The notes: a model not told the origin generated them from the sequence alone. Shown: positions 8,839-16,915, counted from the stretch's first letter. The stretch: DNA of 64,000 nt from SZUA-430 sp040080835 (GCA_040080835.1 JBEBHP010000017.1:1-64000); one strand, 5' to 3'. Numbers and translations are program-made.

Positions 8839-9687
8839 ATGAAGAAGTTTGAAGGGACCAAGAACTATGTCGCGACCGATGACCTGCGGATCGCCGTCAA
8901 CGCCGCCATCACGCTTGAGCGCCCGCTGCTGATCAAGGGCGAGCCAGGTACTGGCAAGACGGTGCTGGCATTCGAAGTCGCCAAGGCGATCGATGTCCCG
9001 ATCATCCAGTGGCACATCAAGTCCACCACAAAGGCGCAACAGGGTCTTTATGAATACGACGCCGTCAGCCGCCTGCGCGACAGCCAGCTCGGCGATGCGC
9101 GCGTCAAGGACATCAAGAACTACATCGCCAAGGGCAAGCTGTGGGAAGCCTTCACCAATGACAGCCGCCCGGTCCTCCTGATCGACGAAATCGACAAGGC
9201 CGACATCGAGTTCCCGAACGACCTGCTGCTGGAACTCGACCGCATGGAGTTCTTCGTCTACGAGACCGGCGAGACGATCAAGGCCAAGCAGCGCCCGATC
9301 GTGATGATCACCTCCAACAACGAGAAGGAACTTCCGGATGCGTTCCTGCGCCGCTGTTTCTTTCACTACATCAAGTTCCCTGATCGCGACACGATGCAAC
9401 AGATCATCGACGTCCATTATCCGGGCATCATGGACAAGCTGGTCAACGAAGCGCTCAACATCTTCTATCAGATCCGCGATGTTCCGGGCCTCAAGAAGAA
9501 GCCGTCGACGTCGGAACTGCTGGACTGGCTCAAGCTGCTGATGGCCGATCACATCACACCGGAAACGCTGCGCGAGCGCGATCCGTCAAAGCTCATTCCA
9601 CCGCTGCACGGCGCGCTCTTGAAGAACGAGCAGGACGTGCATCTGTTTGAACGACTGGCATTCCTCGCTAGACGGGAGCGTAACTGA
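8839..9687 (+). CDS. MoxR-type AAA+ ATPase
   Basis: The 282-residue protein has Walker A GEPGTGKT at residues 34-41, Walker B VLLIDEIDKAD near residue 115, sensor-like MITSNNEKELPDAFLRRC and a helical lid ending RRERN. MoxR ATPases act as chaperones that insert metals or mature complexes, typically with a von Willebrand A partner. That partner is present at 10980 but separated by an exported protein and a methyltransferase. The start is set by CAGGGA upstream of ATG at 8839; the upstream in-frame extension is noncoding. Its TGA overlaps the next ATG (TGATG). Confidence 0.9.
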   Translation: MKKFEGTKNYVATDDLRIAVNAAITLERPLLIKGEPGTGKTVLAFEVAKAIDVPIIQWHIKSTTKAQQGLYEYDAVSRLRDSQLGDARVKDIKNYIAKGKLWEAFTNDSRPVLLIDEIDKADIEFPNDLLLELDRMEFFVYETGETIKAKQRPIVMITSNNEKELPDAFLRRCFFHYIKFPDRDTMQQIIDVHYPGIMDKLVNEALNIFYQIRDVPGLKKKPSTSELLDWLKLLMADHITPETLRERDPSKLIPPLHGALLKNEQDVHLFERLAFLARRERN

Positions 9688-10301
9688 TGCAACTCACCAG
9701 AGCCCTTGGCGCTTTCACACTTTGTACTGCAGCCGCATTTCTTGCGACAGCCGCTTCGGCGGCGCCTTGCACGACGCAGGGTGCGACCACTGCAGTGGAA
9801 CTGACATATGACGTCAGCAAACCGCTTGTTGCCAAGGGCATCGGTGTAAGCCTGCTGCTGGGACTTGAGCCCGGCACGATGCCTGCTGCGGGTATTGCCA
9901 AGATCACTGCCGCGTGTACACGCGGTACCCTACTGGTCGGCAAGAAGACTTTCACGATCCATGGCGAAAACAACGGGGCGCCGGTGCGATGGGCAATAAG
10001 TGCCGCTGCACCAGGCGCTGTTGCCTATCTCGCGTCAATGCCGAGGCCTGACATGGCGCTGACGTGGTCGAACCAGTTCTCGCGGGACAAATCCACGCCG
10101 CCCGTCTTCGATGCAAGCCAGACAATGTATGCGGTTGTCTATTCCAAGGGCGATCTGCGGTTTGTCATGAGCTACTACAATGCCGTACCGGATGATGTGC
10201 GGCTCAAGTCCATTTTTGCCAACGCTCTGTCCGGCAAGATGAAACCCGTGCGCGGCTACAACGTGAAGACACATTCCGTAATCCGCGGGAAGGATCAGTA
10301 G
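9687..10301 (+). CDS. Exported protein of unknown function
   Basis: The 204-residue protein begins with a clear signal peptide (residues 1-25, cleavage after ASA) and has two cysteines in its mature part (PCTTQG and TAACTRG) that could form a disulfide. The C-terminal half contains FDASQTMYAVVYSKGDLRFVMSYY. I do not recognise the family. It overlaps the moxR stop by one base, so translational coupling is likely. A periplasmic role connected to whatever the MoxR/VWA pair matures is possible but unproven. Confidence 0.72.
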   Translation: MQLTRALGAFTLCTAAAFLATAASAAPCTTQGATTAVELTYDVSKPLVAKGIGVSLLLGLEPGTMPAAGIAKITAACTRGTLLVGKKTFTIHGENNGAPVRWAISAAAPGAVAYLASMPRPDMALTWSNQFSRDKSTPPVFDASQTMYAVVYSKGDLRFVMSYYNAVPDDVRLKSIFANALSGKMKPVRGYNVKTHSVIRGKDQ

Positions 10302-10319
10302 TTCCTGCCCGCGGGTTCC

Positions 10320-10955
10320 GTGAAAAGCTCCGACGAACAGACACTTCTGTTCTACGCCAATGAGTCCGCGGCTTACGCCGCGCGGTCGGAAGCCATCGGC
10401 ATTTCGAAATCGCTGAACGCCCTCCTGACTATTCTGCCTTCAGGCGCTGAGGTGCTGGATCTGGGATGTGGCACCGGACGTGACACTCTTGCCATCCGTG
10501 ACGCCGGGTTTAGCGTCACTGCGATTGACGGGAGTGCGGAGATGGCGCGCGAAGCCGAGAAACGGGTCGGCCTGCCCGTGCGCGTGCTGCTGTTCGAGGA
10601 CCTCGACTACGAAAACCAGTTCGACGGCATCTGGGCGTGCGCCTCGCTGCTGCATGTGCCGCGCGCTGGACTGGCTGACGTCCTTGCGCGCGTACATCGT
10701 GCGCTGAAACCCGGCGGCACAGTCGTTGCCAGTTTCAAGTCGGGCGGCGCTGAGGGGCGGGACAGTCTTGGCCGCTACTACAACTATCTCAACCGTGATG
10801 AGGCCGAAGCACTGTTTCTGGCCGCTGGTCGATGGGCGAAGCTTGAACTGAAGACCGGTTCCGGAACAGGCTACGACGGTACGGAAACAGGTTGGATCGA
10901 GGTGCGGGGCCGAAAATCCACGGATGACGAACCTGCCGTGGCCGCGTTAGACTGA
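10320..10955 (+). CDS. Class I SAM-dependent methyltransferase
   Basis: The 211-residue protein has the Rossmann motif I VLDLGCGTGRDTLAI near residue 42, motif II ITAIDGSAEM-like (VTAIDGSAEMAREA), and the post-I and motif IV region FDGIWACASLLHVPRAGL. It belongs to the Tam/UbiE-like small methyltransferases; the substrate is unknown. The annotated start is GTG at 10320, 18 bases after the preceding stop. It lies between the exported protein and the VWA gene on the same strand, so it probably shares their transcript. Confidence 0.82.
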   Translation: MKSSDEQTLLFYANESAAYAARSEAIGISKSLNALLTILPSGAEVLDLGCGTGRDTLAIRDAGFSVTAIDGSAEMAREAEKRVGLPVRVLLFEDLDYENQFDGIWACASLLHVPRAGLADVLARVHRALKPGGTVVASFKSGGAEGRDSLGRYYNYLNRDEAEALFLAAGRWAKLELKTGSGTGYDGTETGWIEVRGRKSTDDEPAVAALD

Positions 10956-10979
10956 TGACATCCGCTATTGGTGACACTC

Positions 10980-12155
10980 ATGTTCCTTAACTTCTTCGAC
11001 GAACTGCGCCAGGCCAAAGTGCCGGTGACGCTCAGGGAATACCTGTCCCTAATGGAGGGACTGGAAAAGAGTGTCATCGAAATGAAGGTCGAGGAATTCT
11101 ACTATCTTTCGCGTGCGATCCTCGTGAAGGACGAGCGCAACCTCGACAAGTTCGACCGCGTATTCAGCCACGCCTTCAAGGGGCTGGAGACGCTGGACCC
11201 GACGGAGCTGGCGCAGATTCCGGAAGACTGGTTGAAGGCCCTGACCGAGAAGTTCCTCTCCGAGGAAGAGAAGAAGCAGATCGAGTCGCTGGGAGGCTGG
11301 GACAAGATCATGGAGGAGCTGAAGAAGCGCCTCGAGGAACAGAAGAAGCGGCACGAAGGCGGCAACAAGATGATCGGCACGGGTGGCACCTCGCCGTTCG
11401 GCGCCTATGGCTACAATCCCGAAGGCGTGCGCATGGGCCAGGACAAAGGCCGCCACGGCAAGGCGGTCAAGGTCTGGGACAAGCGCGAGTACAAGAACCT
11501 TGACGACCAGGTTGAACTGGGCACGCGCAACATCAAGATCGCGCTTCGTCGGCTGCGCAAGTGGGCCCGCGAGGGCGCGCTGACGGAACTCGACCTGCCG
11601 GAGACGATCCGGCACACCGCGCACCAGGGCTATCTCGACCTTGTCATGCGGGCCGAGCGGCACAACAAGGTGAAGGTGCTGATCCTGTTTGATATTGGCG
11701 GGTCAATGGATTCGCATATCAAGCTTTGCGAGGAACTGTTCTCGGCCGCGCGGACCGAATTCAAGCACATGGATTTCTATTACTTCCACAACTGCCTCTA
11801 TGAGAGCCTGTGGAAGGACAATCGCCGACGTCACAACGAGAAGACGCCGACATGGGACGTGCTGCACAAGTATCCGCACGACTACAAGGTCGTGATCGTG
11901 GGTGACGCAACGATGAGTCCGTACGAGATCACTTATCCGGGCGGCTCCGTCGAGCACTGGAACGAAGAGCCGGGTGCCGTCTGGCTCGAGCGCATGACGC
12001 GCATCTATGAGCACGCGATCTGGCTGAACCCCGTGCCGGAACGGCACTGGGAATACACGCCGTCGATCCAGATCATGAAGCAGATCATGAGCGATCGCAT
12101 GTATCCGCTGACTCTCGAGGGCCTCGACAAGGCGATGCGGGAACTTAGTCGCTAG
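10980..12155 (+). CDS. VWA-domain protein, CoxE-like partner of MoxR
   Basis: The 391-residue protein has an N-terminal helical region (FFDELRQAKVPVTLREYLSLMEGL, typical of this family) and a highly charged middle. The C-terminal von Willebrand A domain begins LILFDIGGSMDSH (residues 234-246) and continues with VVIVGDATMSPYEI. The MIDAS motif reads DxGxS rather than DxSxS, a variant I recall in this family, so metal binding may still occur. Such proteins work with MoxR ATPases in complex maturation. The ATG at 10980 is preferred over an upstream TTG because the family sequence begins MFLNFFDELR. Confidence 0.88.
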   Translation: MFLNFFDELRQAKVPVTLREYLSLMEGLEKSVIEMKVEEFYYLSRAILVKDERNLDKFDRVFSHAFKGLETLDPTELAQIPEDWLKALTEKFLSEEEKKQIESLGGWDKIMEELKKRLEEQKKRHEGGNKMIGTGGTSPFGAYGYNPEGVRMGQDKGRHGKAVKVWDKREYKNLDDQVELGTRNIKIALRRLRKWAREGALTELDLPETIRHTAHQGYLDLVMRAERHNKVKVLILFDIGGSMDSHIKLCEELFSAARTEFKHMDFYYFHNCLYESLWKDNRRRHNEKTPTWDVLHKYPHDYKVVIVGDATMSPYEITYPGGSVEHWNEEPGAVWLERMTRIYEHAIWLNPVPERHWEYTPSIQIMKQIMSDRMYPLTLEGLDKAMRELSR

Positions 12156-12168
12156 TCTCAAGTGTCCA

Positions 12169-12996
12169 GTGGATTTGCAAGTGGCGGGTGGTCTGACGTT
12201 GGGTGATCTGGAGACTGCGCTGAAGCTTGAGGCCACCGGTGACCAGCAATGGCACGGGCGTGCTGACCCCGCCTATGAAGGCAACACTGGCATGTATGGT
12301 GGCTTCACTGCCGCACTGCTTCTCAAATCCATAGTTTCAGAGCCTTCTGTGCAAGGCGCGCCATCGGCACTGACCGTCAATTTCATCAAGGCGGTTCCCG
12401 CCGGCAGCGATGTCATTCTGCGAACAAGGCTGCTTGGCGCGACGCGGTCAATCCAGAACTGGGTTGCTGAACTGTCGATCTCCGGAAATGGTGACGTATG
12501 CGCCCTGGCAACCGTTGTCACGACATCGCGGCGCGAGGTCGAAGGTTTCATCCATCCGGTCATGCCCGAGGTTCCCGCACCGGAACAGGTCGAGCCAACC
12601 ATTTATCCGAGCAAGTTTGGGCGGCAGTCCCCGGTCAGGCCCGTGCTTGGCATGGATTTCAGCAAGGGGTCGCATCTGGGCCGCACGCATTCCGCGCAGT
12701 GGATCAGGGAGATCTCGGGACGGCGCATTGATGCGGTGCAGGTCGCCTATCTCTGTGACAACTATCCGCCGCGCCCTTTCTTTACCAGCAAAGGCTTGCG
12801 GCCCTCATCCACGGTTGCCTATTCGGTCTATTTCGTTGCAACGCCTGAAGAGATTGCGGCGGTGGGAGAGGATTTCACACTGATCGACGTGATCGGTACG
12901 CGCGCCGTCAACGGGACCGCGGGATCGCGCGTCAATCTGTGGTCGCGCGCGGGGACACTGCTGGCGACGTCGGAACAGTTGTGCTGGTATCGATAG
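12169..12996 (+). CDS. Acyl-CoA thioesterase family protein (double hotdog)
   Basis: The 275-residue protein shows the TesB/4HBT-like double-hotdog pattern. An N-terminal hotdog has NTGMYGGFTAALLLKS (residues 42-57) and SALTVNFIKAVPAGSDVILRT. A C-terminal hotdog has the family-typical ending ALTVNGTAGSRVNLWS-like (RAVNGTAGSRVNLWSRAGTLLATSEQLCWYR). It would hydrolyse acyl-CoA thioesters in the cytoplasm; the chain-length preference cannot be read. The start is GTG at 12169, 13 bases after the VWA stop, so it may end the moxR transcript. Confidence 0.82.
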   Translation: MDLQVAGGLTLGDLETALKLEATGDQQWHGRADPAYEGNTGMYGGFTAALLLKSIVSEPSVQGAPSALTVNFIKAVPAGSDVILRTRLLGATRSIQNWVAELSISGNGDVCALATVVTTSRREVEGFIHPVMPEVPAPEQVEPTIYPSKFGRQSPVRPVLGMDFSKGSHLGRTHSAQWIREISGRRIDAVQVAYLCDNYPPRPFFTSKGLRPSSTVAYSVYFVATPEEIAAVGEDFTLIDVIGTRAVNGTAGSRVNLWSRAGTLLATSEQLCWYR

Positions 12997-13092
12997 AATG
13001 ACCAGGAGCCCTACTGACCTGGCGAGATATCCCGCATTCGACGAAAAAGGGAAATGTCGAGAGGCGGAAGCATGCCTCTCGACATTGGCGTC

Positions 13093-13260
13093 TTATGGAC
13101 GCGACTTGCTGCAAACAACAACACCGTTGATGATGCGGCATTGTACGCCCTGTCCGATCGACCAGTGACCTTCGCCGGCGGTCGCAGCCGTTGAAATTGC
13201 GAGATTGGCACCAAATGCTGTGGCGGCGAGAACGGCGGCGAGTGCAATTTTCTTAAACAT
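13093..13260 (-). CDS. 55-residue exported protein with two cysteines
   Basis: The product is MFKKIALAAVL followed by a signal peptide ending about TAATA (residue 28), leaving a mature peptide of about 27 residues. Cys41 and Cys50 flank RIINGVVV and could form a small disulfide hairpin. The ATG at 13260 is used because it opens the signal peptide at once; a longer in-frame upstream stretch has no signal and looks noncoding. The function is unknown. It stands alone between the thioesterase and a TetR gene. Confidence 0.65.
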   Translation of the reverse strand: MFKKIALAAVLAATAFGANLAISTAATAGEGHWSIGQGVQCRIINGVVVCSKSRP

Positions 13261-13444
13261 TTTTGTTACCCAACTTGTTTGAACCAACTGCGCCGGCACA
13301 CGCGGATCTGCGTCTGCATGCACAGGTCATTACAACGCGGGATTCGTGTGATTATTCCGAAACAAATTTTTTTTGTCGTCAGAAATAATCCGCGTACAGA
13401 CAAAACTGACTCGCATGGCAATTGAATAGATTTTCCGACACCAG

Positions 13445-14083
13445 CTAACGACGATTCTTCGCAATCTTCATTTCGTTGAGACCAGTTCTTAACAGCGAAC
13501 GGGCGGCCCACAACAGGATTTCCTTCGCCTCGGCCTCGTCCACTTTGCAGACATCCTTCATGATCACCATCGCATCAGTCCCTGTCGTCAAGGCAATTGC
13601 GGCCTGCAGTCTTTTCCATTCATTTTTCTTGAGCTTGTGCCTGGCGGGTTCGAGAACGGTTTCGAGCCAGCGCATGCGCCTGCCCTCGCGTACCGGCGGT
13701 ACAGGCGCGCCCGCGCTTCGGCTTGCGAACCATGTGTCGAGATAGACCCTTAACGCCATGCGCATCTGCGGTTCATCGGCGAAGGTGATGTCATTGAACA
13801 GTTCCACAAACTGCAGCAGACGCAATTCGGGATCATCGCCCTTCAGGTGCTGCACGAATTGTTCAACCGGCTCGTAGGCGGGCGTGACGCCAGACACTTC
13901 AAGCAACAGTGAATCGGGGGTCGGGAAATAGCGATAGGCCGTCGCACGCGACACCTTTGCTGCTTCTGCAGCGTTTGCAACCGTCGGTTCGACGCCACTG
14001 CGCAACAGGCGCTGGGCTGCCTCAACGATGGCAGCCCGTGTTCTCTTTTTCTGGTTTGCGCGCGGATCGTGGGGTGCTGACAT
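13445..14083 (-). CDS. TetR family transcriptional regulator
   Basis: The 212-residue protein has an N-terminal HTH with NQKKRTRAAIVEAAQRLL and VANAAEAAKVSRATAYRYFPTPDSLL, the classical TetR recognition helix and its flank. The ligand-binding C-terminus is not classifiable. It follows the NTF2-like gene by four bases on the same strand. Their likely shared operator is the palindrome at 14548-14573, upstream of the NTF2 gene, so autoregulation is a reasonable inference. Confidence 0.88.
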   Translation of the reverse strand: MSAPHDPRANQKKRTRAAIVEAAQRLLRSGVEPTVANAAEAAKVSRATAYRYFPTPDSLLLEVSGVTPAYEPVEQFVQHLKGDDPELRLLQFVELFNDITFADEPQMRMALRVYLDTWFASRSAGAPVPPVREGRRMRWLETVLEPARHKLKKNEWKRLQAAIALTTGTDAMVIMKDVCKVDEAEAKEILLWAARSLLRTGLNEMKIAKNRR

Positions 14084-14087
14084 TTGC

Positions 14088-14516
14088 TTAGCCCAGCTTC
14101 ACGCCCAACTGGCGCTGAATTGCTGCAAGATCGCACCATGCCTGTTCGCGAGAGATCCTGCCGTCCACAAACTCGAAAATGTGCAACAGCCGGAAGCTCA
14201 CCTTGCCGCTTTTGCCGTCGCAGAGGAACGGGCTACCGTCAAATATTTCGCCGTGCCACATGGTTTCGTCGACCATGAAGTCGTTTCCATAGTAGCGCTT
14301 GAGCGGTGTGACGCTGTCGCCCTTCAGTGACGAAAACAGCATTTTGTAGTAGGCGCGCACCTTTGCCTTGTCATGCTGGACGCCCACGGGTGAAGGCACG
14401 ATTTCATGTTCGATCTCCGGGGCGAGACTTGCCATTACACCGTCGAGATCGTCGGTGGCTTCAAATCCGAAGTGCTCATTGACGGCCTTGTCCATATCTT
14501 CGCGGGTCATGTTCAT
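14088..14516 (-). CDS. NTF2/SnoaL-like protein
   Basis: The 142-residue cone-shaped alpha+beta-barrel candidate has MTREDMDKAVNEHFGFEATDDLDGVMASLAPEIEHEIV at the start. It later has KVRAYYKMLF and a strand series ending FRLLHIFEFVDGRISREQAWCDLAAIQRQL. This fold includes polyketide cyclases, epoxide hydrolases, isomerases and pure ligand binders, so the reaction is open. It is the first gene of a two-gene unit with the TetR at 13445. An ATG two codons downstream is an alternative start. Confidence 0.78.
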   Translation of the reverse strand: MNMTREDMDKAVNEHFGFEATDDLDGVMASLAPEIEHEIVPSPVGVQHDKAKVRAYYKMLFSSLKGDSVTPLKRYYGNDFMVDETMWHGEIFDGSPFLCDGKSGKVSFRLLHIFEFVDGRISREQAWCDLAAIQRQLGVKLG

Positions 14517-14547
14517 CCGGCGCTCCTTTCTTATGACACATTGAAAC

Positions 14548-14573
14548 CGTAATGAGATATCTGTCTCATTACG
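14548..14573. promoter_or_regulatory. Palindromic operator, 10-bp arms (TetR candidate)
   Basis: The arms CGTAATGAGA (14548-14557) and TCTCATTACG (14564-14573) are perfect inverted repeats around TATCTG. It lies about 32 bases upstream of the NTF2-like start, where an autoregulated TetR would bind. The partial site GTCTCATG follows at 14575. Confidence 0.7.
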
Positions 14574-14612
14574 CGTCTCATGTCAAGCGGAATGCCTGAG
14601 CGCCGGGAATGG

Positions 14613-15101
14613 CTATTTCAGCGTGCGGGCGAACGCCTCGAGCTGGTCGGTTGCGATACCCCAGCCTTCATGAAAGCCCATTTCCTTGTGCTGCCTTACC
14701 GCCTCTGGCGTCCAGTGGCGCGCACGGGCAATGTATTTCGTCCTGCCGGGACCTGCATCTTCCAGTGTGATGATGCCGACCATGAAAGGTTTGGCTGCTG
14801 GTTCCCAGGCTCTGGTGAAGGCGTCAGTGAAAACCAGACGCTCGTTTTTGACGGCTTCAAGATAGACGCCGGGGTTATCGTGCTGTTCGCCGTTCGGACC
14901 GCGCATCTGGATGACGCTGTTGCCGCCAGCGCGCACATCCATTTCGGCATGCGACACGTACCAGGGTTTGGGGCAGAACCATGGCTTGAGCAATTCGGGC
15001 TCGGTCCAGCAGCGCCAGATTGCACTGCGCGGTGCATCGACGACGCGGGCGATCACGAGTTCGAGTTCGTTGGATGCCTTCATTTCGATTTGAGTTGCCA
15101 T
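14613..15101 (-). CDS. SRPBCC (AHSA1-like) domain protein
   Basis: The 162-residue START-like protein has VIARVVDAPRSAIWRCWTEPELL near residue 17, KPWFCPKPWYVSHAEMDVRAGG, and the closing helix HEGWGIATDQLEAFARTL. These hydrophobic-pocket proteins bind lipids or small aromatic ligands and are often paired with VOC and ArsR/TetR genes. Here a truncated VOC fragment precedes it on the same strand and a TetR gene sits upstream of that. The GTPG-like segment DAGPGRTKYIARARHW marks the central strands. Confidence 0.83.
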   Translation of the reverse strand: MATQIEMKASNELELVIARVVDAPRSAIWRCWTEPELLKPWFCPKPWYVSHAEMDVRAGGNSVIQMRGPNGEQHDNPGVYLEAVKNERLVFTDAFTRAWEPAAKPFMVGIITLEDAGPGRTKYIARARHWTPEAVRQHKEMGFHEGWGIATDQLEAFARTLK

Positions 15102-15115
15102 TTTCGTGTTCCGAT

Positions 15116-15259
15116 CTAGCGTTTGTGTAGTGCCGGTTCGCCATGCTCGTTGGCACCGAACGCTTTTTTGTAAAACTCAATCACCCTTGCGGCGCTGGGG
15201 ATGCTGACGTAGGGAATAACCCCCTGCATCAGGCGCGCCATGGTTTGCCTGTCAGTCAT
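15116..15259 (-). pseudogene. Truncated VOC/glyoxalase-like protein (47 residues)
   Basis: The frame begins MTDRQTMARL and continues with GVIPYVSIPSAARVIEFYKKAFGA, the first beta-alpha-beta unit of PhnB-type VOC proteins, then stops after HKR. Whole members have about 120-150 residues. Its ATG overlaps the TGA of the upstream TetR gene (ATGA), and the stop lies 15 bases before the SRPBCC gene, so the reading is coupled even though most of the domain is gone. It is most likely a gene remnant left by deletion; a functional peptide cannot be excluded. Confidence 0.6.
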
Positions 15260-15882
15260 GCTTTGGACCCTTTCGTTGCAAAAAGCAGCTCGATGTAGCG
15301 ACGCAGATGCCTGGCTGAGTCGATCGCGATGGCTGTGTCGCCTTTTGCCTTCGCGAGAATGAATGCACCCTGCAACACTGCCTGGGTGTGAATTGCAAGA
15401 CTTGCGGCCGACCAGTTGCCTTTTACCTTATAGAGCTGCATGGCTGACTTGATGTCGGCCTCGAGTGTCCTTGCGTGACCGCTGATGCTCGCGTCGCAGG
15501 CTTCAGCGATGTGAGGACTGCTTTCGTAGACTTCCTGGACCATGGTGCCGACCAGGCATGTCACGTCTGCCACAGGTCCGTTCAACAGCCCAATGCGAAA
15601 GTCGACGTAGGCCAGCACGCGGTGCAGCGGATCCCTTGGGGCGTGAAAGGGTGCGGACTCGAAAAGCGCGCTTGTTGTGGCCGACCAGTAGTTCGCTGCA
15701 GCAACGCCCAGCGCCTCCTTGCTTTCAAAGTGATGGAAGAAGGCGCCCTTGGTCACCCTTGCAGCCTTGCAAAGATCGTCGACCGATGTCGCGGTGAAGC
15801 CCTGCTTGCGAATGACCTTCACGGCAGCGTCCAGCAGTTTCGCGCGGGCATCAGGCGGCCGTAATTGGGCTGCAGTTGTCAT
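15256..15882 (-). CDS. TetR family transcriptional regulator
   Basis: The 208-residue protein starts with DARAKLLDAAVKVIRKQGFTATSVDDLCKAARVTKGAFFHHFESKEAL, the full TetR HTH with the AcrR/NemR-like FFHHFESKEALG helix end. The C-terminal part resembles the TetR_C group that senses electrophiles or small hydrophobics (IGLLNGPVADVTCLVGTMVQEVYE), with a cysteine that could be a sensor. An almost touching perfect palindrome (15890-15911) precedes the start codon, so it probably represses itself together with the VOC remnant and the SRPBCC gene. Confidence 0.88.
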   Translation of the reverse strand: MTTAAQLRPPDARAKLLDAAVKVIRKQGFTATSVDDLCKAARVTKGAFFHHFESKEALGVAAANYWSATTSALFESAPFHAPRDPLHRVLAYVDFRIGLLNGPVADVTCLVGTMVQEVYESSPHIAEACDASISGHARTLEADIKSAMQLYKVKGNWSAASLAIHTQAVLQGAFILAKAKGDTAIAIDSARHLRRYIELLFATKGSKA

Positions 15883-15889
15883 GCCGGGT

Positions 15890-15911
15890 ACATACCAACT
15901 GGTTGGTATGT
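15890..15911. promoter_or_regulatory. TetR operator, perfect 10-bp palindrome arms
   Basis: ACATACCAAC (15890-15899) and GTTGGTATGT (15902-15911) are exact inverted repeats with TG between. The site is eight bases upstream of the TetR start at 15882, overlapping where the ribosome or RNA polymerase would act. Confidence 0.78.
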
Positions 15912-15960
15912 CGTCAAGACTGCTGAAAACCTGGCGGATTGCAACCGGTTTCGATGTTAT

Positions 15961-15976
15961 TCAACCAATGGGTTGA
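15961..15976. promoter_or_regulatory. ArsR operator, upstream copy
   Basis: TCAACC and GGTTGA arms surround AATG. The second copy at 15998-16017 shares the TCAACC/GGTTGA core, with 37 bases between the starts. Together they suggest cooperative binding by the ArsR dimer encoded at 16008. Confidence 0.6.
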
Positions 15977-15997
15977 CTAACGAGAAATACCAGATAT

Positions 15998-16017
15998 ATT
16001 CAACCACATGGTTGAAT
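15998..16017. promoter_or_regulatory. ArsR operator overlapping its own start codon
   Basis: ATTCAACCA (15998-16006) and TGGTTGAAT (16009-16017) are perfect inverted repeats around CA. The start codon ATG at 16008-16010 lies inside the palindrome, so a bound repressor would block initiation directly. No Shine-Dalgarno sequence precedes the ATG, which fits a leaderless or nearly leaderless mRNA. Confidence 0.68.
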
Positions 16018-16385
16018 TATATCCACTCCGGACGGCGTCCCAGCTTGATTCTGTCTTCCACGCCCTCGGCGACAACACGCGGCGACGGATGCTTCGCGAA
16101 CTTGCCGATGGCGAGCGAACGGTCGGGCAGCTTGCCGAGCCTTTCGACATTTCGCTGGCCGCAGCCTCCAAACACATCAAGGCACTGGAGAGCGCAGGGC
16201 TCATCCGGCGGGAGGTGCGTGGCCGCACCCATATCTGCCGACTGGATCCGGGTCCACTTGCCAGCACGCATGAGTGGTTGAGCTTCTATGAACGCTTCTG
16301 GACCAGCCGGCTGGATGTGCTCGAACAACTCCTCCGCAGGGAGGCTCGCCCCCAATCTCCACCGAACAAAGGAAAACGAAAATGA
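16008..16385 (+). CDS. ArsR family winged-helix repressor
   Basis: The 125-residue protein has QLDSVFHALGDNTRRRMLRELADGERTVGQLAEPFDISLAAASKHIKALESAGLI, the full ArsR HTH, and ends FWTSRLDVLEQLLRRE, typical of the non-metal ArsR group paired with AHSA1 genes. No CxxC-type metal site is present, so ligand sensing is probably organic. It is coupled to the SRPBCC gene at 16382 by an ATGA overlap. Two operators, one across the start codon, indicate autoregulation. Confidence 0.9.
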   Translation: MVELYPLRTASQLDSVFHALGDNTRRRMLRELADGERTVGQLAEPFDISLAAASKHIKALESAGLIRREVRGRTHICRLDPGPLASTHEWLSFYERFWTSRLDVLEQLLRREARPQSPPNKGKRK

Positions 16386-16915
16386 CCAAAGTCCTTGATC
16401 TCGACGCCTGGGGCATCGTGAGCGAGCCTGCCACATTGAAAATCCAGCGCCTCTTGCCGGGCCCGATCGAGCGCGTGTGGGCTTATCTCACTGACAGCAA
16501 CCTGCGCCGGCAGTGGCTCGCTGCGGGCCAGATGGAAGCCAAATCCGGCACGCCGTTCGAGCTCACCTGGCGTAACGACGAACTGACCGATCCGCCTGGC
16601 GTGCGGCCGACTGGTATTTCCGCTGAACACAGCATGCAGAGCCGGATCATCGAATTCGACCCACCGCGCAAGCTCGTCTTTACGTGGAGTAACAGTGGCG
16701 ACGTTTTGTTCGAACTTGAGCCGCAGGGAACTGACGTGCTTCTGACCGTGATACACCGCCGCCTCCCCGATCGCTCAACGCAACTTGCGGTCAGCGCTGG
16801 CTGGCACATGCATCTGGACCTGCTGGTCGCGCGCGTTTCCAACACCAGGGCCGAGCCATTCTGGGATGGGTGGGTTCGCTTGCGGGCCGCGTACGAACAA
16901 CGCCTCAAGGTGTGA
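16382..16915 (+). CDS. SRPBCC (AHSA1-like) domain protein
   Basis: The 177-residue START-like protein has KIQRLLPGPIERVWAYLTDSNLRRQWLAAGQM (residues 20-51), FDPPRKLVFTWS and VSAGWHMHLDLLVARVSN, all standard for the AHSA1 family paired with ArsR repressors. It overlaps the arsR stop by four bases, so the two are one transcriptional and translational unit. It is likely the regulated effector that binds or transforms the inducing compound, which is unknown. Confidence 0.88.
   Translation: MTKVLDLDAWGIVSEPATLKIQRLLPGPIERVWAYLTDSNLRRQWLAAGQMEAKSGTPFELTWRNDELTDPPGVRPTGISAEHSMQSRIIEFDPPRKLVFTWSNSGDVLFELEPQGTDVLLTVIHRRLPDRSTQLAVSAGWHMHLDLLVARVSNTRAEPFWDGWVRLRAAYEQRLKV

Noticed and set aside
10980..12155. 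Loss of function of the VWA MIDAS because of DIGGS
   Set aside because: DxGxS is a variant I recall in the MoxR-associated CoxE-like group, so it is not treated as a broken site.
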